The notes under the pieces are model-generated. The model ran no database searches, was not told the DNA's origin, and saw nothing but the letters and a program-made list of their open reading frames with translations. This document shows positions 1 to 7,890 of a DNA stretch of 64,000 nucleotides, one piece after another (within the stretch, counting starts at the first letter, position 1; every line of letters starts with the position of its first letter). The position numbers were made by a program, and so were the translations under genes. Origin of the DNA: Gammaproteobacteria bacterium (GTDB lineage: Bacteria; Pseudomonadota; Gammaproteobacteria; Steroidobacterales; Steroidobacteraceae); assembly GCA_018970145.1 (NCBI GenBank), contig JAGWWY010000006.1:62001-126000 (forward strand), given 5' to 3'.

Positions 1-1
1 A

Positions 2-337
2 ATCGAAGCATTGCATTTACGCGCGCAGCAACGTCTGCAGGAACTCGGCGCGAGCCATGTTCGCCTTCGGCACGGGGATGGTTACGAAGGTTGGCGGGCG
101 AATGCGCCTTACGATGGCATTCTCGTGGCCGCCGCGCCGCCGGAGGTGCCCGAAGCCTTGTTGCGACAACTCACTCCGGGTGGTCGCCTCGTGATGCCGG
201 TCGGCGATGATCGCAAGCAGGTCTTGCTGCGCGTCACACGGCGCGAGAGTGGTTACGAGCGCGAAATGTTGGGGCCGGTCTCGTTCGTGCCGCTGCAGAG
301 CGGGCTCGTTAGCGATACGGGAACAGCAGGGCGATGA
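2..337 (+). CDS. pcm: Protein-L-isoaspartate O-methyltransferase, C-terminal part
   Basis: Partial gene: the reading frame is open from the left edge, so the start and the N-terminal half lie outside the window. The family uses S-adenosylmethionine to methylate isoaspartyl residues in age-damaged cytoplasmic proteins so that they can be repaired. The visible residues fit the second half of the methyltransferase fold: a GDGYEGW stretch, then PYDGILVAAAPPEVPEALL and GGRLVMPVGD, and a C-terminal strand ending VPLQSGL. The last 29 bases overlap the 3' end of the convergent Mth938-like gene. Confidence 0.88.
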   Translation: MEALHLRAQQRLQELGASHVRLRHGDGYEGWRANAPYDGILVAAAPPEVPEALLRQLTPGGRLVMPVGDDRKQVLLRVTRRESGYEREMLGPVSFVPLQSGLVSDTGTAGR

Positions 338-683
338 CGCGGCGCTCGTCCTGCAGCAACACGTTGTAGGTGCGACAGGCCGCACCGAGTTCCATCACCT
401 CGAGGCCGATCCGTCGCTCGAGAAACCAGCTGCGCTGCTGCGCGGGCAGGAAGAGTTGACCGCCGACCCAGCCGATCACGACAAGTTCCGGTGGTGCCGC
501 GAAAACGGCGCCGAGGTGCTGTTCCTGCAAGTCGAGCGGGTTTTGTACCGGCAGGTTTCCATCGAGCAGCGCGGGACCCACCATCACGGCTCGATCAAAA
601 TGCTGATCGCCGATGCGTAATACCCCGTCCGCATAACTGCGGATGAGCTGGCCGGCCCCAGTCGAAGTCACGGTGAGTCTCAT
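309..683 (-). CDS. Mth938-like domain protein (DUF498 family)
   Basis: A 124-residue protein that fits the Mth938-like/DUF498 fold, a family that includes the mitochondrial complex I assembly factor NDUFAF3. Bacterial members have no firmly assigned activity. Visible landmarks are the early YADGVLRIG, the central ELVVIGWVGGQLFLPA strand and turn, and a C-terminal half (LEVMELGAACRTYNVLLQDERRVIALL) typical of the family. Length is normal. It is transcribed away from the rpfE-like gene, with about 20 bases between the two starts, and runs tail to tail into pcm, sharing 29 bases. Family call likely; function unknown. Confidence 0.8.
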   Translation of the reverse strand: MRLTVTSTGAGQLIRSYADGVLRIGDQHFDRAVMVGPALLDGNLPVQNPLDLQEQHLGAVFAAPPELVVIGWVGGQLFLPAQQRSWFLERRIGLEVMELGAACRTYNVLLQDERRVIALLFPYR

Positions 684-703
684 GCTTCGATAACATACGC
701 GAT

Positions 704-1633
704 GTGCGTGAACTCGTGCTCTTAGTCCCCGGACTTTTTTTAAGCTCCGATGCCGTCACTGCCTTGGGCACTTGGCGTTTTGCAACGCCGCGTCGCCTCA
801 AAGGCGGTTGGCGAGCCGCCTTCGCGCGCCGCCTCGGTCGCGACGATCTCGCGCACGCGAATCCGGCGAGTGTCGTGGCGGCAAGCGCAGGGCTGCCAAG
901 TGATACGTGGCTTGCGACACCGCTGCACCTGATCGCCGGTTTGACGACGTTGCATCTGCCGGCCGAGGGCGTCTTGTGCTTGTCGGCCGAGGAGGCGCGA
1001 GAGCTGGCGGCAGGATTCGCGAGTATCTTCGGCAACGAAGGACTCGTCTTGCATCCGCTCGAGGATGGTTCGTTGCTGCTGTCGGGTTTGCGCGATTGCG
1101 CTGCCGAGACCGTCGATCCGGCTCTGCTGTCAGCGCAGGCGGCATCACAAGGGCTGGCGAGTGCACAGCCGGTCGGAGAGGGCGCTGCGAGCTTGCGCGC
1201 CCTCATGACCGAGATCGAAATGTGGTTACACGACCTGCCGCTCAATCTTGAGCGCGAACGGACGGGTCTGCCGCCGATCCGATCTTTGTGGTTGTGGGGC
1301 GGCGGTGTCAGCGCGGCGCCTGTTGCGCGCGATCGTGACCGAGATTCGGTGTCAAAACTCGAGGGGAAGTCTATTGAAGCTTCCACCGCGCTCTGCGTAT
1401 ACACCCAAGACTCCTGGGCGCGTGCCTGTTGTGGTTTGAGCGGCATCGACTGCAAGCCGATCGATCTGTGTCCGGAATTCTTTGCAGGTATCGCTGCCGA
1501 CTTGCAACGTGGCGAGCTGTCGAAACTCACCCTCGTCAACACTGATTGCGCTGTATCGGTGTGTTCCGGTGATCGTTGGCGCTGGTGGCGGCCGCGACGT
1601 GATGCGCTCTCGGCGTTGACGGCGTCTGTATGA
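704..1633 (+). CDS. RpfE-like conserved protein upstream of recJ
   Basis: A 309-residue protein beginning at GTG with RELVLLVPGLFLSS. It resembles the gene called rpfE, found next to recJ, prfB and lysS in Xanthomonas and sometimes annotated as a phosphoglycerate-mutase-related regulatory protein. I see no obvious mutase active site. Features include an alkaline-phosphatase-like start (VLLVPGL), a middle LNLERERTGLPPIRSLWLWGGG segment that is the best family marker, and a Trp/Arg-rich tail. Its ATG/TGA overlap with recJ implies one transcript and coupled translation. Family membership rests on synteny plus the LPPIRSLWLWGGG motif; biochemical function is unknown. Confidence 0.65.
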   Translation: MRELVLLVPGLFLSSDAVTALGTWRFATPRRLKGGWRAAFARRLGRDDLAHANPASVVAASAGLPSDTWLATPLHLIAGLTTLHLPAEGVLCLSAEEARELAAGFASIFGNEGLVLHPLEDGSLLLSGLRDCAAETVDPALLSAQAASQGLASAQPVGEGAASLRALMTEIEMWLHDLPLNLERERTGLPPIRSLWLWGGGVSAAPVARDRDRDSVSKLEGKSIEASTALCVYTQDSWARACCGLSGIDCKPIDLCPEFFAGIAADLQRGELSKLTLVNTDCAVSVCSGDRWRWWRPRRDALSALTASV

Positions 1634-3351
1634 AACTCACGGTCGTTCGTCGAGCGCCTTCGAGCGCTGCATTGCAGCGCCTCGCACATCTGCCACCGGT
1701 ACTCGCACGCGCGTATGCCGCGCGTGGCATCGAGGATCCCTCGCAGTTGTCAACCGGTCTCGATCGCCTGCTACCGATTGGCACTCTCGAGGGCATCGAG
1801 GCCGCCGTACGTTTGCTGCTGCAGCACCGCGCGCGTCGCAGCCGTGTTCTCATCGTCGGCGACTTCGATGCCGATGGTGCGACGAGTTCCGCGCTGATCG
1901 TGCGTGCCTTGCGCGCCTGGGGTTATCCCGAGGTCGACTTTCTCGTGCCGAACCGCTTCGAGTTCGGGTACGGACTGACACCCGAAATTGTGGCGCTAGC
2001 CGCTGAGCGCGAACCGGCTCTGATCATCACCGTGGACAACGGCATCTCGAGTATCGCCGGAGTGTCGGCGGCGCGTGAGCTTGGTATCGACGTGCTCGTG
2101 ACCGATCACCATTTGGCAGGTCATGAGCTGCCGATGGCCAATGTCATCGTCAATCCGAATCTCGCTGGAGCGACGTTTGGTTCGCGATCACTCGCGGGCG
2201 TCGGTGTCGCGTTTTATGTCATGGCTGCGCTGTATCGCGCTTTGGGCGAGAGCTCCTTGCCATCGCCAGCTACATGGTTGGATTTAGTCGCACTCGGCAC
2301 CGTCGCCGACATCGTCCCGCTCGATCAAAATAATCGTGTGTTGGTCGCACAGGGTCTGCAGCGGATCCGCGCGGGTCGCTGCACGCCGGGCGTTCGCGCA
2401 TTACTCGAAAGCGGCGGTAAACTACTCGGTAAAATCATTGCGACGGATCTGGGTTTCGTCGCCGGACCGCGCATCAACGCGGCGGGTCGACTTGACGATA
2501 TGAGCATCGGCATTCGCTGTTTACTCACCGACTCGGCCGAGGAGGCGACGCTCATCGCACAGCGACTTGACGAGCTGAATCGCGAGCGTCGCAGCATCGA
2601 AGGCGCGATGCAGGAGCAAGCCATGGCAGCAGTGCGTCGTCTCGACGAACCGGGCCATGACCGGCGTGGTGTCTGCCTCTTTGACCCAGAGTGGCATCAA
2701 GGTGTGGTGGGTCTCGTCGCCGGGCGCGTGAAAGAACGAGTGCGCCGCCCGGTGATCGCTTTTGCGCGCGCAGGTGATGGCAGCTTGCGCGGCTCGGCCC
2801 GATCGGTCGCCGGCGTACACGTGCGCGATGTGCTCGAGGCGATTTCGACCCGCAGGCCCGGGCTGATCGTGCGTTTCGGCGGTCATGCGATGGCCGCCGG
2901 TCTAACGCTCGAAGAGGACAAACTCGATCAATTTGCAGCTGAGTTCGACGGCGAGGTCACCCGCTGGCAAGCCGGTGGTTCATTGGCAGAGCGTATCGAT
3001 TCCGATGGCGAGCTTGCGGTCGAGGAGATCTCGTTGAAGACGGCCGAAGTGTTACGCGAGGCAGGTCCTTGGGGTCAGGCCTTCCCTGAGCCGTCGTTCG
3101 ATCAGTCGTTTCGCTTGCGTAATGTGCGGATCGTGGGCGAGAACCATCTCAAGATGTGGGTGGAGCTTGCCGATACCGGACGTCGCTTCGATGCGATCGC
3201 GTTCAATGCGCTGCAGGGCAGACCGGATCGGCTGGATGCGGATGGCAAGCCGGTGCTGCCCGACCAAGTCCACCTCGTCTATCGTCTCGATATCAACGAG
3301 TGGGGCGGTGAACGACGTCTGCAGCTGATGGTCGACCATCTGCTAGACTAA
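1630..3351 (+). CDS. recJ: Single-stranded-DNA-specific 5'-3' exonuclease RecJ
   Basis: 573 residues, the normal RecJ length. RecJ degrades single-stranded DNA 5' to 3' in RecFOR recombination and mismatch repair. The DHH phosphoesterase core is visible: DFDADGATSSALIVRALRAWG (about residues 78-98), ITVDNGISS, VTDHHLAG carrying the DHH triad, and DLVALGTVADIVPL. The DHHA1 region has VRFGGHAMAAGLTL, and an OB-like C-terminus follows. The ATG overlaps the TGA of the preceding gene. prfB starts six bases after its stop, as in other members of this lineage. Confidence 0.97.
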   Translation: MKLTVVRRAPSSAALQRLAHLPPVLARAYAARGIEDPSQLSTGLDRLLPIGTLEGIEAAVRLLLQHRARRSRVLIVGDFDADGATSSALIVRALRAWGYPEVDFLVPNRFEFGYGLTPEIVALAAEREPALIITVDNGISSIAGVSAARELGIDVLVTDHHLAGHELPMANVIVNPNLAGATFGSRSLAGVGVAFYVMAALYRALGESSLPSPATWLDLVALGTVADIVPLDQNNRVLVAQGLQRIRAGRCTPGVRALLESGGKLLGKIIATDLGFVAGPRINAAGRLDDMSIGIRCLLTDSAEEATLIAQRLDELNRERRSIEGAMQEQAMAAVRRLDEPGHDRRGVCLFDPEWHQGVVGLVAGRVKERVRRPVIAFARAGDGSLRGSARSVAGVHVRDVLEAISTRRPGLIVRFGGHAMAAGLTLEEDKLDQFAAEFDGEVTRWQAGGSLAERIDSDGELAVEEISLKTAEVLREAGPWGQAFPEPSFDQSFRLRNVRIVGENHLKMWVELADTGRRFDAIAFNALQGRPDRLDADGKPVLPDQVHLVYRLDINEWGGERRLQLMVDHLLD

Positions 3352-3356
3352 GCCGC

Positions 3357-4455
3357 ATGATCGAACTTGGCATCATCAAGCGCACCCTCGCCGACCTGCA
3401 GGAACGTGTCAGTTCCTTAAGGGGGTTTCTTTGAGTACGACCTGAAGAAGGAACGTCTCGAAGAGGTCTCTCGCGAACTCGAAGATCCTGCCATCTGGCA
3501 GAAGCCCGAAAAAGCCCAGGAGCTCGGTCGCGACCGTGCGCGACTCGCGGGCGATATCGACACCATGGATGCGGCCACCCGGTCGGTATCGGATTCGATC
3601 GAACTGCTCGAACTGGCTGAAGCCGAAGATGACGAGGCGACCGCGCGCGAAGTCGAGCGGGATCTGCCCGCTGTCGAGGCGCAGGTGCGCCAGCTCGAAC
3701 TCAAGCGCATGTTTCGCGGCGAGATGGACTCGCACAACGCTTATCTCGATATCCAAGCCGGTGCCGGTGGCACCGAGGCGCAGGACTGGGCGCACATGTT
3801 GATGCGCATGTACCTCAAATGGGCCGCCAACCGTGGTTTCACGGCCGAGGTGGTCGACTCCAACGGCGGTGAAGTCGCCGGCATCAAGAGTGCGACTATC
3901 GAGTTCAAGGGCAACCATGCTTACGGCTGGTTGCGCACGGAGACGGGCGTGCATCGCCTCGTGCGCAAGTCTCCGTTCGATTCGGGTAATCGACGCCATA
4001 CCTCTTTCGCCTCGGTGTTCGTCTCGCCAGAAATCGACGACGACATCAGCGTCGATATCAACCCTGCCGATCTCGAAACCGATGTCTACCGCTCCAGTGG
4101 TGCCGGTGGTCAGCACGTGAACAAAACCGAGTCGGCGGTGCGCATCAAGCATGTGCCCTCGGGAATTGTCGTTGCTTGCCAAAGCGAGCGCAGTCAGCAT
4201 AAGAATCGCGCGACGGCCATGAAGATGTTGAAAGCCAAGCTCTACGAGCTCGAGGTCAACAAGCGCAACGCCGCCGCCAAAGTGCTTGAGGAGTCGAAAT
4301 CGGATGTGAGCTGGGGTCACCAGATCCGCTCCTACGTACTCGATCAATCGCGCATCAAAGATTTGCGCACCGACGTGGAAGTGGGTAACACGACCGCCGT
4401 TCTGGATGGCGATATCGACGGTTTCCTCGAAGCGTCGCTGAAAGCCGGTTTGTAA
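3357..4455 (+). CDS. prfB: Peptide chain release factor 2, with programmed +1 frameshift
   Basis: Encodes RF2, which releases finished proteins at UGA and UAA. The gene is in two frames: 25 codons from ATG ([11 protein letters not shown]...) to an in-frame TGA at 3432-3434, then, after skipping one base, 340 codons beginning EYDLKKERL. The joined protein is 365 residues, the usual RF2 length. The UGA-recognition tripeptide SPF lies in [11 protein letters not shown] and the catalytic GGQ in [13 protein letters not shown]. Any annotation that begins at the internal ATG at 3565 loses the N-terminal domain. lysS follows closely, as in E. coli. Confidence 0.97.
3420..3434 (+). promoter_or_regulatory. 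RF2 autoregulatory +1 frameshift site
   Basis: AGGGGG, three bases, then CTT TGA. This is the same layout as the E. coli prfB recoding site: an internal Shine-Dalgarno-like sequence, the slippery Leu codon CTT and a UGA stop. When RF2 is scarce the ribosome pauses at UGA, slips +1 to TTT and continues with GAG, so RF2 limits its own synthesis. Here the base after TGA is G, so Leu is followed by Glu rather than Asp. Confidence 0.97.
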
Positions 4456-4473
4456 CAGGGCAGGATGCCGATC

Positions 4474-5973
4474 ATGAGCGAGCCACTCGAACCCCCGGTC
4501 GATGAGAACAAGCTGATTGCGGAGCGACGAGCCAAGCTCGCCGCGTTGCGAGCGCGCGGACTTCCGGCGTTCCCCAATGATTTTCGACCCGACTCGCAGG
4601 CCGCCGAGCTGCATCTCGGTTACGACCAGAGCGAGGCGGCCGCGATCGAGGCGCAGGCGATCCGCGTGAAAGTTGCCGGGCGCATGATGCTGCGGCGCAT
4701 TATGGGTAAGGCGAGTTTCGCCCATCTCCAAGATGTTTCGGGTCAGATTCAGCTCTTCCTGCAGCGAGACGTACTCACCGAGGCTTACGATTCGTTCAAA
4801 AGTTGGGATATCGGCGATATCGTGGCTGCCGAGGGTGTGCTGTTCAAAACCAAAACCGGCGAGTTGTCGGTGCGTGTCGAGTCCGTGCGTCTGCTCGTCA
4901 AGTCGCTGCGACCGCTACCCGACAAGTGGCATGGTCTTGCCGATACGGAATCGCGTTATCGGCAGCGCTACGTCGATCTGATCATGAACGATGCGAGCCG
5001 CACGGTCTTTCGCCAGCGCACCCAGCTCGTTCGGTTCGTGCGCAGCATGCTCGATGCACTCGGCTTTCTCGAGGTCGAGACGCCGATGATGCAACCGATT
5101 CCAGGTGGCGCAGCGGCTCGCCCTTTCGTCACGCATCACAATGCACTGGATATCGATATGTATCTGCGCATTGCCCCGGAGTTGTACTTGAAGCGCCTCG
5201 TCGTGGGTGGCTTCGAGCGAGTCTACGAAATCAATCGTAATTTTCGTAACGAGGGTCTCTCGACGCGGCATAACCCCGAATTCACGATGCTTGAGCTTTA
5301 TCAGGCTTACGCTGACTATCGCGACCTGATGGATCTCGTCGAGCGACTACTGCGCGGCGCTGCAGAGGCCGTGGTGGGTTCGTTGCAGTTCGAGTCGCAG
5401 GGACGGCAATTCGATCTGAGTGCGCCGTTCCGACGCGTCAGCGTCGAAGATTTGATCATGGAGTGCAACCCCGAGCTCGATCGCGTGAAGTTACGCGATG
5501 TCAGCTACCTGCGCAGCGCTTGCGATGCACGCGCAATTCCCTGGAAGAGCGGTGATGGCGCCGGTAAATTGCAGATCGAATTGTTTGAGAAGACCGGTGA
5601 GCACACCTTGCTTGATCCGACCTTCGTATACGGCTATCCGGCCGAGGTGTCGCCGCTGTCTCGGGCCAATGATGCCGATCCGTTCCTGACCGATCGATTC
5701 GAGTTCTTCGTGGGTGGCCGTGAGCTCGCCAACGGTTTCTCCGAGCTGAACGATGCGGAAGATCAGGCGGAGCGCTTCCGGGCGCAGGTCGAGCGCAAAG
5801 ATGCCGGCGACGAAGAGGCGATGTTCTACGATGCCGATTATGTCCGTGCGCTGGAATACGGCATGCCGCCCACCGCAGGCCTTGGTATCGGCATCGATCG
5901 GCTGGTGATGTTCCTCACCAACGCCGCCTCGATTCGCGATGTGCTGTTATTTCCGCAGATGCGGCCCGAGTAG
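4474..5973 (+). CDS. lysS: Lysyl-tRNA synthetase, class II
   Basis: Charges tRNA-Lys in the cytoplasm. Class II motifs are clear: motif 1 around [21 protein letters not shown], motif 2 as [26 protein letters not shown], and motif 3 near [13 protein letters not shown]; the OB anticodon-binding domain occupies roughly the first 140 residues. I prefer the ATG at 4474 ([13 protein letters not shown], 499 residues) over the in-frame ATG at 4465, because the GCAGG just upstream would touch the earlier start but sits at a sensible distance from the later one. Downstream of prfB in the same direction. Confidence 0.96.
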   Translation: MSEPLEPPVDENKLIAERRAKLAALRARGLPAFPNDFRPDSQAAELHLGYDQSEAAAIEAQAIRVKVAGRMMLRRIMGKASFAHLQDVSGQIQLFLQRDVLTEAYDSFKSWDIGDIVAAEGVLFKTKTGELSVRVESVRLLVKSLRPLPDKWHGLADTESRYRQRYVDLIMNDASRTVFRQRTQLVRFVRSMLDALGFLEVETPMMQPIPGGAAARPFVTHHNALDIDMYLRIAPELYLKRLVVGGFERVYEINRNFRNEGLSTRHNPEFTMLELYQAYADYRDLMDLVERLLRGAAEAVVGSLQFESQGRQFDLSAPFRRVSVEDLIMECNPELDRVKLRDVSYLRSACDARAIPWKSGDGAGKLQIELFEKTGEHTLLDPTFVYGYPAEVSPLSRANDADPFLTDRFEFFVGGRELANGFSELNDAEDQAERFRAQVERKDAGDEEAMFYDADYVRALEYGMPPTAGLGIGIDRLVMFLTNAASIRDVLLFPQMRPE

Positions 5974-5988
5974 CCTCACTCGTTAGCG

Positions 5989-6885
5989 TCATTCGCTCGG
6001 CAGCGCATAGCCGAGCGGCAGGCTCGGCAGGTCGAAGGTCGTCACCGCGAGAAATTCCGTACTGCCCGTGTCGGCGTGCGCGATTTGCACAACTTGTGCG
6101 GTACGACCATCTTGCAAGCGGATCGAGGCCGCTGGTGCCAGTTCGCCGGAGGCGACCATGCTCGAGTCGAATCGCTGCAGACGGCGCTTCACGCGGCCGC
6201 GGTAGTGCGCACGCGCGATCACCTCCTGCCCGGTGTAGCAGCCCTTGGTAAAAGAAATCGCCTCGAGCAGATCGAGATTGAGCATCTGTGCGACGAATTC
6301 ACCGGAGGTTTCCTCCGTGATCAATGGCAGACCGGCGCGCACATCAGCGAGATGCCAGGCTGCCTGATCTGGATCCGCGAGGCCCTGATCAACCACGCCC
6401 AAATTCGCGAGCTCCGCCGCAGCCTCTCGCTCGACGATGCGCAGCCAGCGACCATCGCTTGCGTACGACCAGACCCGTTCGGTTTGCTGAACTCGGTCGG
6501 TTGGCCAGCCGCCCTCGACCGACAACCGCGCCGTTTCATCGCTCAGTTTGACCTTCGCGCGCAGCACGTAACGCTGCAGCAGGGCGAGGGTGCTCGCGAT
6601 GCGCTCGCGCGGCAGCACGAGCCGTATGTCGTCGCTGCCGTGTGGCAGGATCAATACGACCGCGAGCACACGCCCCTGCGGGTTATGTAGTCCCGCACGA
6701 ATCGCGCGAGTGTCGTCGAGGGCCGACAGGTCCTGGGAGAGTTGCCCGTTGAGGAAACGACGGGTATCCGGTCCGCGCGCGCCGATGACGCCAAGATGGG
6801 TGAGGATCATCTCGTTGATTTTGCCCGATTCCGACACACCGGCCAGCGACCGTTTGCTGTGGCCTTGGCGCAACGTTTCTGGCAT
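5989..6885 (-). CDS. ygfZ: tRNA-modifying/Fe-S assembly protein YgfZ (folate-binding)
   Basis: A 298-residue member of the YgfZ/GcvT-like folate-binding family, which supports Fe-S enzyme maturation and certain tRNA thiolations. The family signature KGCYTGQE is at residues 214-221 within AISFTKGCYTGQEVIARAHYRG and contains the conserved cysteine. The N-terminal RRFLNGQLSQDLSAL matches the folate-binding region. It is divergent from the succinate dehydrogenase operon, with only about 12 bases between starts; since Sdh is an Fe-S enzyme the neighbourhood is functionally sensible. Tail to tail with lysS. Confidence 0.93.
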   Translation of the reverse strand: MPETLRQGHSKRSLAGVSESGKINEMILTHLGVIGARGPDTRRFLNGQLSQDLSALDDTRAIRAGLHNPQGRVLAVVLILPHGSDDIRLVLPRERIASTLALLQRYVLRAKVKLSDETARLSVEGGWPTDRVQQTERVWSYASDGRWLRIVEREAAAELANLGVVDQGLADPDQAAWHLADVRAGLPLITEETSGEFVAQMLNLDLLEAISFTKGCYTGQEVIARAHYRGRVKRRLQRFDSSMVASGELAPAASIRLQDGRTAQVVQIAHADTGSTEFLAVTTFDLPSLPLGYALPSE

Positions 6886-6897
6886 GATTCACTCACG

Positions 6898-7089
6898 ATG
6901 CAGCACGATCCACAGGGGGTGGGGCGGCCCGCGTCAGCGGCTGTTCCCGTGCCCGTTTCCAAACCTGAAGCTTCTCCAGACGACGCGGTCGTCCGTGGCC
7001 CTGCGCCGACCGAAATCGGCGGCCCGAGCGGCCCCGAACCGACGCGGTTCGGCGACTGGGAGAAGAACGGGCGTTGCATCGATTTCTGA
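6898..7089 (+). CDS. SDHAF4-type succinate dehydrogenase assembly factor (DUF1674)
   Basis: A 63-residue protein starting MQHDPQGVG. Its last 25 residues carry the DUF1674/SDHAF4 hallmark, GGPSGPEPTRFGDWEKNGRCIDF, almost invariant in the family; the first 35 residues are Pro/Ala-rich and variable, as expected. SDHAF4 proteins bind free flavinylated SdhA and protect it until it joins SdhB. I took the ATG at 6898 rather than an upstream in-frame start because the upstream part lies inside ygfZ on the other strand. It directly precedes sdhC, probably as the first gene of the operon. Confidence 0.87.
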   Translation: MQHDPQGVGRPASAAVPVPVSKPEASPDDAVVRGPAPTEIGGPSGPEPTRFGDWEKNGRCIDF

Positions 7090-7108
7090 TCACGCGGGAT
7101 TCTCAACG

Positions 7109-7498
7109 ATGCGCCAACGACCCCTGTCTCCCCATCTCGACATCTACCGGTTCGCCTACACCATGGCGACCTCGATCGCGCACCGTGCGACCGGGCTGAT
7201 CCTGACGGCGGGTTTTGCCGTGTTGATTTACTGGCTCGTGGCCGCGGCCAGCAGTGCCGACTCCTACGCGTCGGCGCAACAGATCGTCGGCTCAGGACCG
7301 GTCAAACTGTTGCTGGTCGGTTGGTTGCTCGCGTTCTGCTACCACTTGCTCAACGGCATCCGGCATCTGAACTGGGATCGGGTGCGAGGCCTTGAGCGTC
7401 ACGAGGCGCGTCGCAGTGCGCGCATCGTGATCATCGCCACCGTCGTGTTGTTTCTGGTCCTCGGCGCGCGTGCGTTCGCCTCGGGAGTGCTGTCATGA
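7109..7498 (+). CDS. sdhC: Succinate dehydrogenase cytochrome b556 subunit
   Basis: A 129-residue membrane subunit of complex II that binds haem b and ubiquinone. It starts MRQRPLSPHLDIYRF, the usual SdhC opening. SIAHRATGLIL holds the conserved Ser/His/Arg of the quinone site, three hydrophobic spans follow (about 28-48, 63-83 and 104-124), and CYHLLNGIRHLNWD supplies the haem-ligand region. The larger open frame extends far upstream, but only this ATG gives the family N-terminus. It overlaps sdhD by ATGA. Confidence 0.96.
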   Translation: MRQRPLSPHLDIYRFAYTMATSIAHRATGLILTAGFAVLIYWLVAAASSADSYASAQQIVGSGPVKLLLVGWLLAFCYHLLNGIRHLNWDRVRGLERHEARRSARIVIIATVVLFLVLGARAFASGVLS

Positions 7499-7884
7499 GC
7501 TTGCAGAGCCCGCTCGGTCGCGCGCTCGGACGCGGTTCCGCCCATCAGGGTGTTGCGCATTGGTGGGTGCAGCGCCTGACGGCGATCGCACTCATCCCGT
7601 TGACGTTGTGGTTCGTGCTGCGTATCGCGGGGCTGCCCGACTACGAGTACGACACCGTGCGCGCCTGGATCGCCACGGGTTGGCATCCGGTGTGGTTGAT
7701 TCTCCTGGTCGGCACACTCGCGTGGCACTCGGCGCTTGGCGTGCAAGTCGTGCTCGAAGATTACGTGCACGAAAAAGGCATCAAGGTGGCCGCTCTCGTG
7801 ACCTCGATTTTCCTTCACGTTCTCGCAGTCGCAGCTGGCGCTTATGCCGTGCTGCGGGTTGCGTTCACGTTTACTGCGGGATGA
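7495..7884 (+). CDS. sdhD: Succinate dehydrogenase membrane anchor subunit
   Basis: A 129-residue second membrane anchor of complex II. The N-terminus has GSAHQGVAHWWVQRLTAIALIPL, and the second helix ends WHSALGVQVVLEDYVHEKG, with the conserved His and the Asp-Tyr pair near the quinone site. There are three transmembrane spans, as usual for the family. Its start codon overlaps the sdhC stop (ATGA) and sdhA begins six bases after its end, so the subunits are translationally coupled. Confidence 0.96.
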   Translation: MSLQSPLGRALGRGSAHQGVAHWWVQRLTAIALIPLTLWFVLRIAGLPDYEYDTVRAWIATGWHPVWLILLVGTLAWHSALGVQVVLEDYVHEKGIKVAALVTSIFLHVLAVAAGAYAVLRVAFTFTAG

Positions 7885-7890
7885 CACTCG

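Noticed and set aside
724-742. AGTCC/GGACT followed by seven T, resembling a terminator
   Set aside because: The loop would be two bases and the run lies in the first codons of the rpfE-like gene (Val-Pro-Gly-Leu-Phe-Leu); no transcript needs to end here.
595-1689. 364-codon frame antisense to the rpfE-like gene
   Set aside because: Low-complexity Ser/Arg-rich product without known motifs; the forward gene has synteny and coupled starts.
3357-3434. In-frame stop at codon 26 of prfB as a sequencing error or pseudogene
   Set aside because: The context is the conserved RF2 recoding site, so the stop is programmed.
3409-4731. 440-codon open frame antisense to prfB and the start of lysS
   Set aside because: It mirrors well-supported genes; long antisense frames are expected from the codon bias at this GC content, and the translation shows no family features or plausible start.
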